From: Streptomyces sp. 846.5
GTDB lineage: Bacteria > Actinomycetota > Actinomycetes > Streptomycetales > Streptomycetaceae
Assembly: GCF_004365705.1 (NCBI RefSeq)
Contig: NZ_SOBN01000001.1
Span: forward strand, 1-64,000
Length of the DNA stretch: 64,000 nucleotides
Direction of reading: 5' to 3'
Shown here piece after piece: positions 1 through 8,135 of the stretch; within the stretch, counting starts at the first letter, position 1, and each line of letters opens with the position of its first letter. The notes below the pieces were generated by a model, which had not been told where the DNA came from, did not search any database, and saw only the letters and a list, made by a program, of their open reading frames with translations. The position numbers and the translations under genes were made by a program.

Positions 1-600
1 CACCAGACCCTCGCCGCCCCACGTTCAGCCACCGCCCTGGACCGACCCGTAGGACAATGGCTCTCCAACCAACGCCGCCCCGGCGCCCTCGCCGACCACC
101 CCGAACGGGCCGCCGCACTCGCGCAGATCGACCCCGACTGGAACCCGGCATGGCCACTCGACTGGCAGCGCCACTACGCCGGCGTCCGCGAGTGCGTCAC
201 CCAGCTGGGCGCGGAGCTGGCGGACCTGGAACCAGGCGTCACCATCCACGGCCACAACATCGGACGCTGGCTGGAACGCCAGCGCCAGACGGTGGTCTGG
301 CACGGCCTCACCAACGGCCAACGCCAACGCCTCGAAGCCCTCGGAGTCGAGCCCGAAGCCGCACCCACCACACCGCAGCAGCCCGTCCCCGGGGGCCCCT
401 CTACAGCCTTCACGCGGGGCCTGGCAGCCCTACGCCAGTACCGCGAGCGCACCGGCACGGTAGTCGTACCCAGGACCCACACGGAGGAGGTGGAGGGCAC
501 CGTCGTGAAGCTGGGGGTATGGACCTCCAACACCAAGAGCAGGCGCGACAAGCTCACCACGGAGCAGCTCGCAGCCCTGGCAGAGCTGGGATTGCAGTGG
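1..600 (+). pseudogene. Helicase-associated-domain protein, 3' part, stop lost
   Basis: Frame 1 is open from the window edge. It reads two helicase-associated (HA) repeats: one around WPLDWQRHYAGVRE, the second from GLAALRQYRERTGTVVVP to AALAELGLQW at 598-600. These repeats form the C-terminal part of large Streptomyces helicase-like proteins; the N-terminal motor lies outside the window. Such proteins normally stop right after the LGLQW-type end. Here the frame stays open to 1107, across DNA that is antisense to the neighbouring transposition gene, so the native stop has been removed, probably by the element that abuts it. Two more HA-domain fragments occur at 7.7-8.1 and 48.65-48.85 kb. Confidence 0.7.
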
Positions 601-1262
601 AGACGGCGGGCGATCTCCTCGCCGACCGTGGCCCGCATCGGCGGCGGCCGGAATCCGCGGGCCTCGGCCGCGGGTGCGGCGCAGCGGCAACGCCGCCCCG
701 GGCCGTCGAGGGCGAGCAGGGTCGTCAACGCGAACAGGGACAGCCAGCGGTTCGCCAAAGGCCCCGCTGCGGGCGTGGGGGGCCGGTGGTGGTCGCCTGG
801 GTCGGCGCCGGGGAAGACGGCCGGGGCCTGCGCGAGCCGGTGGTCGGCGGTGGCGAGCGCGCGTTCCACCGCGGTGGGAAGACGGCGGCGGTGGCATACC
901 AAGGTCAGGCGTACTCCCGTGCGCGAACGGAGGGTGAGCAGGTCCTGGGTGCGGGGGCCGGTGAGGAAGTGGGCGCGTAGGACGGTGAGATGGGTGATGC
1001 CGGTGGCGAGGATCCAGGCGGCAGCCATCGCCCATGGCGGGTCGGCGTCCAGGCGCGGGTGGCCGACGGGTGGGACCGGCTTGCCCAGGGCGGCCAGGAC
1101 GTCGTAGGCCAGGCAGATGCTGGAGTCCGTGCCGGGGGTGGGGTGGACGGTGACCCGGCCGGCCGCGGGGTCGTGGGCCGCGAGGGCTGCGCGGGTGTGG
1201 GCCAGGTCGTCGTACGGGTCCAGCACGACGGTGACCGGCGGCGGTTCGGCGCAGGTCAGCAC
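174..1262 (-). CDS. Third gene of tni-like transposition operon, unknown function, 3' end chimeric
   Basis: A GTG start at 1262 lies 2 nt past the tniB stop, so translation is probably coupled. The first about 220 residues look like real protein (LTVLTCAEPPPVTVVLDPYD, DADPPWAMAAAWILATGI, LTLRSRTGVRLTLVCHRRR). I do not recognise the family; no TniQ-type zinc-finger cysteine pattern is visible. Position suggests a target-selection or regulatory partner of TniA/TniB (inference). The frame continues to 174, but the part below about 600 is antisense to the HA-domain gene. The original C-terminus is therefore missing or replaced by read-through into the target gene. The boundary is not marked by a terminal repeat that I can see. 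Confidence 0.55.
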   Translation of the reverse strand: MLTCAEPPPVTVVLDPYDDLAHTRAALAAHDPAAGRVTVHPTPGTDSSICLAYDVLAALGKPVPPVGHPRLDADPPWAMAAAWILATGITHLTVLRAHFLTGPRTQDLLTLRSRTGVRLTLVCHRRRLPTAVERALATADHRLAQAPAVFPGADPGDHHRPPTPAAGPLANRWLSLFALTTLLALDGPGRRCRCAAPAAEARGFRPPPMRATVGEEIARRLHCNPSSARAASCSVVSLSRLLLVLEVHTPSFTTVPSTSSVWVLGTTTVPVRSRYWRRAARPRVKAVEGPPGTGCCGVVGAASGSTPRASRRWRWPLVRPCQTTVWRWRSSQRPMLWPWMVTPGSRSASSAPSWVTHSRTPA

Positions 1263-1264
1263 CG

Positions 1265-2047
1265 TCAGGCCGCCTGCCGGCGGCGCAGTTTGCTGTAGGC
1301 CCAGCGCAGCAGGTCCTCGTCGACGGCGGTGCGGTTCAGTTCCTTCATGCCGACGGTGAGGTGGTGGGTGATCTTGGCCCAGGCGCGGAAGTTCCCGTGG
1401 GCGGCCTCGCGGTCGCACAGGGCGATCAGCTCGGGGTCCGCGTCGGCCCAGACCGGGTGGAAGGCGGGGACCACGGTCACGACCTCGTCCAGGGGCATCG
1501 GGTCGATCTCCTGCCAGGCGTAGACCCTCGATTCGAGCATCGGCTCGCTCTGCAGCATCTCGAAGCAGCCGTTGCCGCCCGTGAAGATGATCGTCAGGTC
1601 GCTCGCGGTGTCGTCCCACAGGTAGCGCAGGTACTCGAAGCACAGCTTGGACAGCCACTGCGCCTCGTCGCACACCAGCACCCGGCGCGCCTCCAGGGCC
1701 CCGCGCAGCATCCGGTCGAACTCGATCGCGTGGGAAGGCGGGCGGCCCTGCAGGCCCAGGGCGTGGAACAGTTCGTGGCGCAGGTCCCGGGTCGAGGGGC
1801 GGGCCCGGAACTGGATCCGGTGCGTCATCGAGGGCGCGAGTTCGCGCAGCGAGGCGTTGACGGCGAGGGACTTGCCGTGACCGGCCTGCCCGTAGATGCA
1901 GACCATCGCCCGCGCCTCGATCGCGGCGCGGATGTTCTCCCGCACCGCCAGCAGCGCCCGGGTACTGACCACCTGAGCACCCGCCAGGCGCATGTAGTGG
2001 TCCTCCCGCTCAGCCGGCAACCCGCCCTGACGGCCACTGGTACTCAT
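1265..2047 (-). CDS. tniB: TniB-like AAA+ transposition ATPase
   Basis: 260 residues. Walker A is GQAGHGKS at about residues 53-60 and Walker B is VLVCDEAQWL at about 123-132. This is the layout of TniB/TnsC-type ATPases, which bind target DNA and activate the DDE transposase. The ATG at 2047 overlaps the tniA stop by 4 nt, indicating an operon. The downstream orf3 starts 2 nt after this stop. A basic end (LRRRQAA) closes the protein. The length matches small TniB proteins rather than TnsC (about 550 residues). Family assignment rests on the motifs and on the neighbouring rve-type transposase. Confidence 0.85.
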   Translation of the reverse strand: MSTSGRQGGLPAEREDHYMRLAGAQVVSTRALLAVRENIRAAIEARAMVCIYGQAGHGKSLAVNASLRELAPSMTHRIQFRARPSTRDLRHELFHALGLQGRPPSHAIEFDRMLRGALEARRVLVCDEAQWLSKLCFEYLRYLWDDTASDLTIIFTGGNGCFEMLQSEPMLESRVYAWQEIDPMPLDEVVTVVPAFHPVWADADPELIALCDREAAHGNFRAWAKITHHLTVGMKELNRTAVDEDLLRWAYSKLRRRQAA

Positions 2048-3732
2048 TCGCCTCTTCCTTTCGCCGGGTCGACAGCAGGCTCGGGGACCGGAGCGGGCGG
2101 ATCGCAGGCAGCCGGCGCGCCCGCTCCCCCGCTTCCGCCTTCGTCCCTGCCGGTCCGGCGCGCAACCGGTCGGGCCCAGGACGCCGGAGGCTCACGGGGC
2201 GGGACCAGGTCCGGCAACGCCCGCGCCGACAGATCGCCCTCGTGGGAGGCCAGTTCCGCGGCGGCCTCCGCAGCGGTCACCGCATCGCGATGACGGGGCT
2301 CAGCGGGGGCGGTCGCGGCGGCATAGCGGTCACGACGCAGGCGTTCAGCGGCCTTCAGGTCCGCGCGCAGGGCTCGGGCAGCGGCCTCACGGGCCCCTCG
2401 CAGGGCCTTGCGCTGTTCCTTGGTGGCCTGGTCTGCCAGGTAGGCGGTACACAGATGGCGAGTGGGGTCGGCAGCGTCGAAGACCTCGATCTGCGCATCG
2501 TTGTGAGGCAGGTGCCGGAGGCGAACCTTGGCGCCGGCGCGGCCGACCATCCATGGTGCGCAGTACGCGCGGCCGCGCCAGGTGACGCCGCTGGTGGTGA
2601 CCGTCCGGACCCGGCCATCGTCCTCCAGGGCGAACAGCACCAGGTGCCGGGGATCGACATCCTCGATCGGGGTCGGGTCCGCCTCCCACGCCCGCAGCGG
2701 GGTGAGCAAGCCGTCCAGGCCCGCCGGCCGGTGCTCGGTGTTCCACCAGCGCACCCAGTCCAGCAGGAGCTGGACGAACTGCGCGAACGGCAGCAATTCC
2801 TCCCTCTCATCGGTACGGCGGGAACCGGCCGGGCGGGCCCGGCGGGTGTAGCCGGGCAGCGACACCAGCAGCATCTCCTCCACCGCGTCGTTCAACTGCT
2901 CAACCGTCCCCTTCAGATGGGGGGTATAGGCAGGCAGGGCCTGCACCGGCACCGCCAGCGCGCCCAACGCCTGCGTGACCGTTCGGCACAAAAACTCCTT
3001 GCCGCGGTCGACACGCACCAGAGCCGGCAGGCCCCCGACCGGGCCAAAAGGCTCCTGCCGACTGATCCCGGTGCGCAGCGCCGCCAGCACCGCGTCCCGC
3101 GACGGCGGGTGCGGAGTGACCGCGACCCCGGTGATCGCCTTGGTCGCGCAGTCGATGAACCAGGTGATCCACGGACACGCCGGGGTGCCCTCGACGTCCA
3201 CCCGCACCGGTGCCCGCTTGTGGTCCCCCTCCCAGCAGGCGTTGCGCCACAACCTCGGGCGCCGCCCGAACACATCATGGCGACGCCGCGCGTTCTCCCC
3301 GCCCCGCAGCCCGGCCCGCTCCCCCGCCGTCAACTCCCGCGCAACCGCGCGCTGCAACGCCCGCAGAGAAGGAACCGCAGTGATCGAATCGAAAACGGCC
3401 TCGGCCACGAGTTGCCGGTGCACTGCCGCCACGTTCCCACCCCACAGCGCCAACAGCCCCCGAATCCGCGCGGTGACCACCACCGTGCTCCGCACCCGGG
3501 CAGTCAGACGGCCTTCCCTGCGGGCCGCGGCCAGCCAGTTCCACACCGTCCGCTCACTCACCCCCGACGCGGCCGCGACCAGCCGCACATGCGCCGAGGT
3601 CAACTCCCCCCGTCCGTCCAGCGCCATCAACCGCGACACCGCACCCACACGGGACACCACGCCGCTCGCACTCACGTGCGCGTCCTCATCGACATCCGGT
3701 CCAGGCAAGGAGCGATCCGCGGACCCCACCAC
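2044..3732 (-). CDS. tniA: TniA-like DDE transposase (Mu/Tn5053/Tn7 TnsB type)
   Basis: 562 residues. An N-terminal helix-turn-helix is visible (GVSERTVWNWLAAARREGRL, residues about 57-76). The rve catalytic core has Asp in WEGDHK (about 170), Asp in VDRGKEF (about 242) and Glu in GTVEQLNDAVEE (about 278), a complete DDE triad. A Mu-type C-terminal beta-barrel region follows (ALEDDGRVRTVTTSGVTWRG), then a basic helical stretch and a Pro/Ala-rich tail. It makes the strand transfer reactions for the element, with TniB as ATP-dependent partner. No frameshift or stop interrupts it, so the operon may still be active. The 205 nt upstream carry repeats that look like transposase binding sites. Confidence 0.88.
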   Translation of the reverse strand: MVGSADRSLPGPDVDEDAHVSASGVVSRVGAVSRLMALDGRGELTSAHVRLVAAASGVSERTVWNWLAAARREGRLTARVRSTVVVTARIRGLLALWGGNVAAVHRQLVAEAVFDSITAVPSLRALQRAVARELTAGERAGLRGGENARRRHDVFGRRPRLWRNACWEGDHKRAPVRVDVEGTPACPWITWFIDCATKAITGVAVTPHPPSRDAVLAALRTGISRQEPFGPVGGLPALVRVDRGKEFLCRTVTQALGALAVPVQALPAYTPHLKGTVEQLNDAVEEMLLVSLPGYTRRARPAGSRRTDEREELLPFAQFVQLLLDWVRWWNTEHRPAGLDGLLTPLRAWEADPTPIEDVDPRHLVLFALEDDGRVRTVTTSGVTWRGRAYCAPWMVGRAGAKVRLRHLPHNDAQIEVFDAADPTRHLCTAYLADQATKEQRKALRGAREAAARALRADLKAAERLRRDRYAAATAPAEPRHRDAVTAAEAAAELASHEGDLSARALPDLVPPREPPASWARPVARRTGRDEGGSGGAGAPAACDPPAPVPEPAVDPAKGRGE

Positions 3733-3803
3733 GTCCTCCCCCCGCTCCCGGGCCGTACTCCGTCATGGCATAGCTGTCCGGAACGCAGTCCGTCCATCCC
3801 GAC

Positions 3804-3904
3804 ACACCGGAAAAGACCACACAAACCGGTACACCGGCGCGCCACCGGGTTTCAGCGCGAACCGGCCCGTACGCGCCGAAGAGCCAACCCGTACACGCAG
3901 AAGA
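3804..3904. repeat. Reiterated motif at tni-element left end (possible TniA binding sites)
   Basis: Two 17-nt direct repeats, CCCGTACGCGCCGAAGA (3866-3882) and CCCGTACACGCAGAAGA (3888-3904), differ at two positions and are spaced 22 nt apart. A looser third copy (ACACCGGAAAAGACC) lies near 3805-3820. Repeated sites spaced by about two helical turns are typical of Tn7/Tn5053-type ends, where TnsB/TniA binds. The precise element end was not located. Confidence 0.4.
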
Positions 3905-3937
3905 CCACCCAACGCGGCATCTGGCAGCCTTAAGCCC

Positions 3938-4309
3938 GTGACCGAACTCCCCACCCCGTTCGCGCCCCTGCAGATACTGATCGGACGGGAGATCAGCGCG
4001 GTCTGCTTCGTGCGCGACTACGTCGAACTCCACTTCGACGGACCAGTCCTGCGCGCCCTGGCCAACCCCTACGGAATGTACGGCTGCCAAAACTGGCGCT
4101 TCCCCGAAGGCCACTCGACCCAGTTGATGCTCCACTACATCGCCAAGACCATCGACCACTGCGCAGCGGAACCCGGCCGCTACCTCGCCGTGGACAGCGG
4201 CGAACACCGCTTCGCCATTCCCCTCGACCACCACTCCCGCCCCGGCCCCGAAGCAGCCCACCTCATAAACCCCGACACCACCAGCCCCCCGAACCTGTGG
4301 ATCTGGTAG
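3938..4309 (+). CDS. Hypothetical protein, 123 residues
   Basis: GTG start at 3938 (reading VTELPTPFAPLQILIGREIS) and TAG stop at 4307-4309. The protein is compact and acidic, with likely beta strands (YVELHFDGPVLRALANPYGM) and a conserved-looking WRFPEGHSTQLMLHY segment. There is no signal peptide or membrane segment. I do not recognise a characterised family; similar short proteins occur in Streptomyces, so I treat it as a genuine host gene just outside the tni element. The upstream open frame to 2975 is a shadow of tniA. No strong ribosome site precedes the GTG, so the start is tentative. Confidence 0.6.
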   Translation: MTELPTPFAPLQILIGREISAVCFVRDYVELHFDGPVLRALANPYGMYGCQNWRFPEGHSTQLMLHYIAKTIDHCAAEPGRYLAVDSGEHRFAIPLDHHSRPGPEAAHLINPDTTSPPNLWIW

Positions 4310-4519
4310 CCACCACCACAACCCCAGACTGACGAACTACGACAAAACGACCACAAGCCATCCCGGACGACACCCACACTTCACCGGCAAACGACACCAG
4401 CCTTCAGCACCCACGACACACACATTCAGCGGCAAGCAACACCCACAACCCAGCAACACCAACAAACCAGCCACTGAAAACACCTGACACACCACCACCG
4501 CAACCCCACCGACACCTAA
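4310..4519. other. Gene-free, A+C-rich strand-asymmetric stretch
   Basis: The plus strand here is almost all A and C, with very few G or T, for about 200 nt. There is no credible coding frame on either strand. Short partial repeats are visible, such as CGGCAAACGACACC and CGGCAAGCAACACC. It lies between the hypothetical gene and the broken DinB gene. Confidence 0.5.
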
Positions 4520-4781
4520 CACACTGCCGCACCAAGCGGCCCCGGGCGTACGGCGGCCAGACATCGTCGTCAGGCACCGGCGCTCGCGCTGCGAGCTGCA
4601 CCGCGGTGACCTCGTCGAGCCAGGCCTCGAGCTCGGCGGCCTGTGCGTCACGCACGCTCACGATCTCATCGAGGGTCGGATCGAGCGAGAGGTCAAGCCC
4701 GTGTGCTCCACGGTAGGGCTCGACGGTCGTCCCGATGCCCATCGGCGTGAACAGCTCCGTCGAGCCCAGGCAGCAGCGGCG
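4520..4781 (-). pseudogene. C-terminal fragment of pentapeptide/DinB-type protein, cut by IS copy A
   Basis: Reading from the IS edge on the minus strand gives RRCCLGSTELFTPMGIGTTV, then SLDPTLDEIVSVRDAQAAEL and PPYARGRLVRQC, after which similarity fades. This resembles the C-terminal half of actinobacterial proteins that join an N-terminal pentapeptide stretch to a DinB-like four-helix domain. The matching N-terminal piece lies on the other side of the IS (6310-6443). From memory of the family, about 80 residues between the two pieces are missing. The two flanks share no target-site repeat, so a deletion accompanied or followed insertion. Confidence 0.65.
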
Positions 4782-4813
4782 GAACTTGTCAAGTCAAATG
4801 AGACGATTTGATG

Positions 4814-5785
4814 CTATGAAGACTGTTGTGCCGGTTCTGTCTCTGGTTGGGGTTCGTTGATCCAGACCTGTTCCGGGAGTTTGGGTGGCTGGGGTCGACG
4901 GGCGAAGCGTTCGGGGTGGCGGGCGTAAGCTTCGGCAAGGGTGGTGGCCCGCTGTTCGCGGACCAGTTCGGCGGTGCCGAAGTGGACTGACGCCGGGGTG
5001 TGCAGGCCGATGCCCGAGTGGCGGTGCTCGTGGTTGTAGTACGAGATGAACCCGTCGAACCAACTACGGGCTTCTTCAAGTGAGTTGAATGATTTTGGGA
5101 AGTCGCTCATGTACTTCATGGTCTTGAAGTTCGACTCGCTGAAGGGGTTGTCGTTGCTGACCTTGGGTCGGGAGTGGCTTCTGGTGACGCCGAGGTCGAT
5201 CAGCAGTTGGGAGACCTTCTTGGAGGTCATCGCGGTGCCCCGGTCCGCGTGGACGGTTTCGGGCACGATGCCGTTGCGCTCGATGGTCTCGCGGATCAAC
5301 TCCTCGGCGCGGTCGGCGGATTCGGCGCGTTCCACGGTCCAGCCGCAGATGTAGCGGCTGTAGATGTCGATGATGACGTAGGCGTGGTACCACTCGCCCT
5401 TGTTCGGCCCCTGAACCTTGGTGATGTCCCAGGTCAGTACCTGGCACGGGGCTGTGGCCCGCAACTGGGGGACGGTCTTGGCCGGATGGGAGGCCAGCCT
5501 GCGGCGTTCCCCGCTCTGCCCGGCGGCCTCCAGGATCCGATACATGGTGCGTTCCGAGCAGTGGTATCGGCCCTCGTCCAGTTCCCGGGCCCAGACCTGG
5601 GCCGGGGCGAGGTCGGCGTACTGCGGGCGGTTGAGCAGGTCCAGCACGGCCTGCCGCTCGGTCGTGGAAAGCGCGGAAGCCGGCGAGGGGCGCGGTGCGC
5701 GCTCGCGCGGCGTCGGCGGGTGCAGGCGCCGGTAGTGCGTGGCTCGCGAGCGTCCGGTCAGCCGGCAGGCCGCCGTGGTGTTCAA
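4814..5785 (-). CDS. IS3-family OrfB, DDE transposase (copy A)
   Basis: 323 residues from the first ATG; the frame is open further upstream and is probably expressed as the OrfAB fusion after a -1 frameshift at 5885. An HTH_21-type region comes first, then the rve domain with Asp in TWDITKV, Asp in HADRGTAM and Glu in NPFSESNFKTMK. The C-terminus carries the usual HRHSGIGLHTPASVHFG motif. All three catalytic residues are present. The protein carries Ala where copy B has Ser in FNSLEE-RSWF. Apparently complete. Confidence 0.92.
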   Translation of the reverse strand: MNTTAACRLTGRSRATHYRRLHPPTPRERAPRPSPASALSTTERQAVLDLLNRPQYADLAPAQVWARELDEGRYHCSERTMYRILEAAGQSGERRRLASHPAKTVPQLRATAPCQVLTWDITKVQGPNKGEWYHAYVIIDIYSRYICGWTVERAESADRAEELIRETIERNGIVPETVHADRGTAMTSKKVSQLLIDLGVTRSHSRPKVSNDNPFSESNFKTMKYMSDFPKSFNSLEEARSWFDGFISYYNHEHRHSGIGLHTPASVHFGTAELVREQRATTLAEAYARHPERFARRPQPPKLPEQVWINEPQPETEPAQQSS

Positions 5786-5838
5786 CTCCCGTTCCAGGCC
5801 GGTGAACGCCTCGTCGAGCAGGGGCTCGGCGGCGTGCT

Positions 5839-6234
5839 TCAGCCCGCGCTCTCGGAGAGCCTCTCCAAGAGCGCGTGTGTTTTTCCCAGCAGCTCCAAAG
5901 CGGCGTCGCGATGCGCCACGTCCTTCTCGAGGCGGGCGACCTTCTTGCGCAGCCGCTCAAGTTCCGCCTGTTCGGCGGCCTTCTTCGGCCGGGCCGCGGA
6001 GGTGCGCTGGTCGACCAGGGTGGCCGCCGCAGCGGCGTCGCGCGCGGCCCGCCACTCGATGATGTGCGAGTGGTAGAGCCGCTCGCGGCGCAGGATCGCG
6101 CCCTTCTCGCCGTTCGGGGCCGCGTCGTACTCAGCGACGATCCGCAGCTTGTACTGCGCCGTGAACGTGCGCCGCTTCGGGCCGGGCGCCGGGTCCTGCC
6201 CGGAGCCGGACGCGGGGGTGGTGGTACTGGCCAT
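5839..6234 (-). CDS. IS3-family OrfA (copy A)
   Basis: 131 residues. An N-terminal helix-turn-helix region (FTAQYKLRIVAEYDAAPNGE) precedes a leucine-zipper-like coiled coil (AEQAELERLRKKVARLEKDV). This is the usual IS3 OrfA plan: end binding plus multimerisation. Near its end is a slippery heptamer G GGA AAA (plus-strand 5881-5887) in the OrfA codon register. A -1 shift there opens directly into the OrfB frame and would give the OrfAB transposase. It differs from copy B by Gly instead of Arg in the DPAP-PKRR segment. Confidence 0.9.
   Translation of the reverse strand: MASTTTPASGSGQDPAPGPKRRTFTAQYKLRIVAEYDAAPNGEKGAILRRERLYHSHIIEWRAARDAAAAATLVDQRTSAARPKKAAEQAELERLRKKVARLEKDVAHRDAALELLGKTHALLERLSESAG
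5881..5887 (-). promoter_or_regulatory. Programmed -1 frameshift heptamer, IS copy A
   Basis: On the minus strand this reads GGGAAAA in the OrfA register G GGA AAA, the X XXY YYZ pattern. The OrfB frame is -1 relative to OrfA and is open from here, as expected for IS3-family OrfAB synthesis. Confidence 0.7.
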
Positions 6235-6309
6235 GCCGAAGTGCTCCTGTCTCGTCCATCTAGACTAACCCGACATTCCGGGCGTCTCTGTCGAGACTGT
6301 CAGAGAGGG

Positions 6310-6443
6310 ACGAGGTTGGTACTGAGCCCGTCGATCACGGCATCCTGCATGACGACACCGATCAGGCGTGCCCCGGTCAGATCGCACTCGCGGAACTCCG
6401 CACCGTGCAGATCCTCATCAACATACCGCGTCATGCTCCGCAT
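6310..6443 (-). pseudogene. N-terminal fragment of pentapeptide-repeat protein, cut by IS copy A
   Basis: From ATG 6443 (or 6434) the minus strand reads MTRYVDEDLHGAEFRECDLT and GARLIGVVMQDAVIDGL, A(D/E)LRxxDLxGA-type pentapeptide spacing. After VTNLV-like codons it runs into the IS end and stops within it. It is the start of the same gene whose C-terminal DinB part lies at 4520-4781. The gene is dead: the middle portion is absent. Confidence 0.7.
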
Positions 6444-6981
6444 ACTAGGTCCGAGCACCGACAAGCCAACCTCCCCGGCTTGATTTGACCTCTTCCAGGC
6501 CCTGACCGAGCGCAAAGAACGCAACAGCGTCGCGATCGCCCCCACCGAATCCTTCCCCGGATGAACCAAGACCTTCACCGACCCGCGCTTGTGCGCGGGC
6601 CATCGTCGACCGCCCTGCGGCATCGGGCGCAGCCCTTGGACGAGTTCGTTGAGTATGACGTCTCGCTCGTTCATGACTGCTCTCTCTTGGACAGGCGGCA
6701 TCGAGCCGCAGTGATCAGGATCCCAACCGGTACAGTCAGCGATTCCGCTCGGGTTGCGGAGAACCGAAGCGGAGGCCCCGTGCTGACCGCGGGGGAGGGC
6801 TGCGGCCGCCGGATCAGACCCGGCTGCCCCCACTGCGCATCAGCGCCACCCCTACCTCGGCAGCCTCCCCGACGTCCTCGCCGCCGAACGCCGCGAACGC
6901 GCCCGCATCCGCAGCGAGAAGGGCCTGCGCTGGGGCGGACGCCCACTCGCCACCACCGCATGACCCGCCAACCCGGCGAAC
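6444..6981. other. Region with only decayed fragments
   Basis: No intact gene is convincing. The plus strand ends at 6963 with a frame reading RRERARIRSEKGLRWGGRPL, which looks like the C-terminus of a real but unrecognised protein. Its upstream part is broken. A minus-strand frame (about 6485-6690) reading VLVHPGKDSVGAIATLLRSL may be another remnant. I assign no function. Confidence 0.35.
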
Positions 6982-7656
6982 CTAGGCGGACTGCACCGGC
7001 TCGGGTCGGCTTCGCGCCCGGATCAGCTCGACGGCCGCCCCGAAACGCGACCGCTCGGCGGCCGTGAGGTTCGGATCTCCGTCCCGCAGCGCCACAGCGG
7101 CGTCAAGATGCGACAGCGGACCCTCGACGCTCTTCTGCAAGAAGACCGTCAAAAGGGCGTCCGCCGTACCCGCCAGTTCCGAGCCGGTGTCAGTGGCGAG
7201 AAGGCCGAACAGCAGGGATGTGACCGCGACATCAAGCCCCGCGGCCCCGAACGCGGCGTTGGTCCAGTCAATGACGACCGGTCCCGACTCGGTCAGCATC
7301 ACGTTGTCGGGATGCAGATCCAGGTGAAGCAAGCAGGGGCCGTCCGAATCGGCCGGAACCGGCAATTGGTGCAGGCGCCTGTGCAACCGAGCGAGCTCCG
7401 TCCCCGCCGCCTCGGTGCCCATCGCACCCGTGAGCAACGCCCCCAGCATCGTCGGCCCCGCAAGCCGCTGCATGACGATATCGGGGCCATCGACCGAGAA
7501 GACCTGTGGCGCGGGATACCCCAACTGGCCGGCGAGCCTCATGAAGCGCGCCTCCGACGCGACATCCCCACCGTGCCGGAAACGCCGCAGTACACGCGCA
7601 TCATCGACAACGTAGACGTCAGCGTCTCGTCCGGATCCCAGAAGCTCAAGGTCCAT
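6982..7656 (-). CDS. Aminoglycoside-phosphotransferase-family kinase
   Basis: 224 residues from ATG 7656. The APH/choline-kinase fold signatures are present: the catalytic loop HLDLHPDNVM (Asp as base, Asn as Mg ligand) and the metal-binding VIDWTNAAFG, equivalent to the kinase DFG. The N-terminal lobe is short (LGSGRDADVYVVDDARVLRR), with a GxxAxV-like nucleotide loop. It should transfer phosphate from ATP to a small hydroxylated substrate; the substrate cannot be told from sequence, and many such proteins are not resistance enzymes. It stands alone between remnants. Apparently intact. Confidence 0.82.
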   Translation of the reverse strand: MDLELLGSGRDADVYVVDDARVLRRFRHGGDVASEARFMRLAGQLGYPAPQVFSVDGPDIVMQRLAGPTMLGALLTGAMGTEAAGTELARLHRRLHQLPVPADSDGPCLLHLDLHPDNVMLTESGPVVIDWTNAAFGAAGLDVAVTSLLFGLLATDTGSELAGTADALLTVFLQKSVEGPLSHLDAAVALRDGDPNLTAAERSRFGAAVELIRARSRPEPVQSA

Positions 7657-7701
7657 GGCCAGACCCTAACGGGTGGATGAGAACGACGCGTCACCGGGAC
7701 A

Positions 7702-8070
7702 GTGGCTCCTTCAGCCACAGCGCAGTCCAGTTCCGCTCACCGTGCAGCCATTCGCCATCGCCGGTGTGAGCACGTCCTCGGACTGGAGCCGCTGGCACCG
7801 GAGCAGCGCCCCACGGAGAAGGTGTCGCACGCGGAGACGGAGCGGCGCAACTTGCTGGCGGCGGCCCAGTACCGGGAGCGGGAGGGGCACCTCAATGTCC
7901 CGCGCGGACACAAGGAGACCATCGTCCTGGACGACGGGAACGGCGACGGGCAGGGCACGGCGGTGGCCTTGTCGCTGGGGCTTTTTCTGGCGAGCAGCAG
8001 GACCAGGAGGGCCACCATCCCGGCCGAGCGCGCGGCGCGGCTGACCGAGCTGGGGATGCGATGGCAGTAG
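7702..8070 (+). pseudogene. Helicase-associated-domain fragment
   Basis: The frame ending at 8070 reads CEHVLGLEPLAPEQR, then NLLAAAQYREREGHLNVPRG and a typical final TELGMRWQ stop. This is the last HA repeat of a helicase-like protein. The first about 20 codons do not match the domain and nothing resembling the motor domain lies upstream, so this is a 5'-truncated remnant. An insertion (GNGDGQG) sits in the repeat. It parallels the HA fragments at the window start and at 48.65 kb. Confidence 0.65.
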
Positions 8071-8135
8071 GAGGGGCCTGAGAGGCAGTGCCGTCGGCTG
8101 GGGGGACAGCCCGCGGCTGGCCAGCGGTATAAGGC

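Larger units (their letters stand above)
4782..6309 (-). mobile_element. IS3-family element, copy A (1528 bp)
   Basis: Compared by eye with copy B (13902-15429, opposite strand), the two elements share the same 1528-bp span. In the encoded proteins I see one residue change in OrfA and one in OrfB. The ends read GAACTTGTCAAGTC and CCCTCTCTGACAGTC, containing an imperfect inverted repeat (TGTCAAGTCAAATGAGACG versus TGACAGTCTCGACAGAGACG). It disrupts a pentapeptide/DinB gene. Flanking 5-mers CGGCG and ACGAG differ, so no target duplication remains. Confidence 0.88.
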
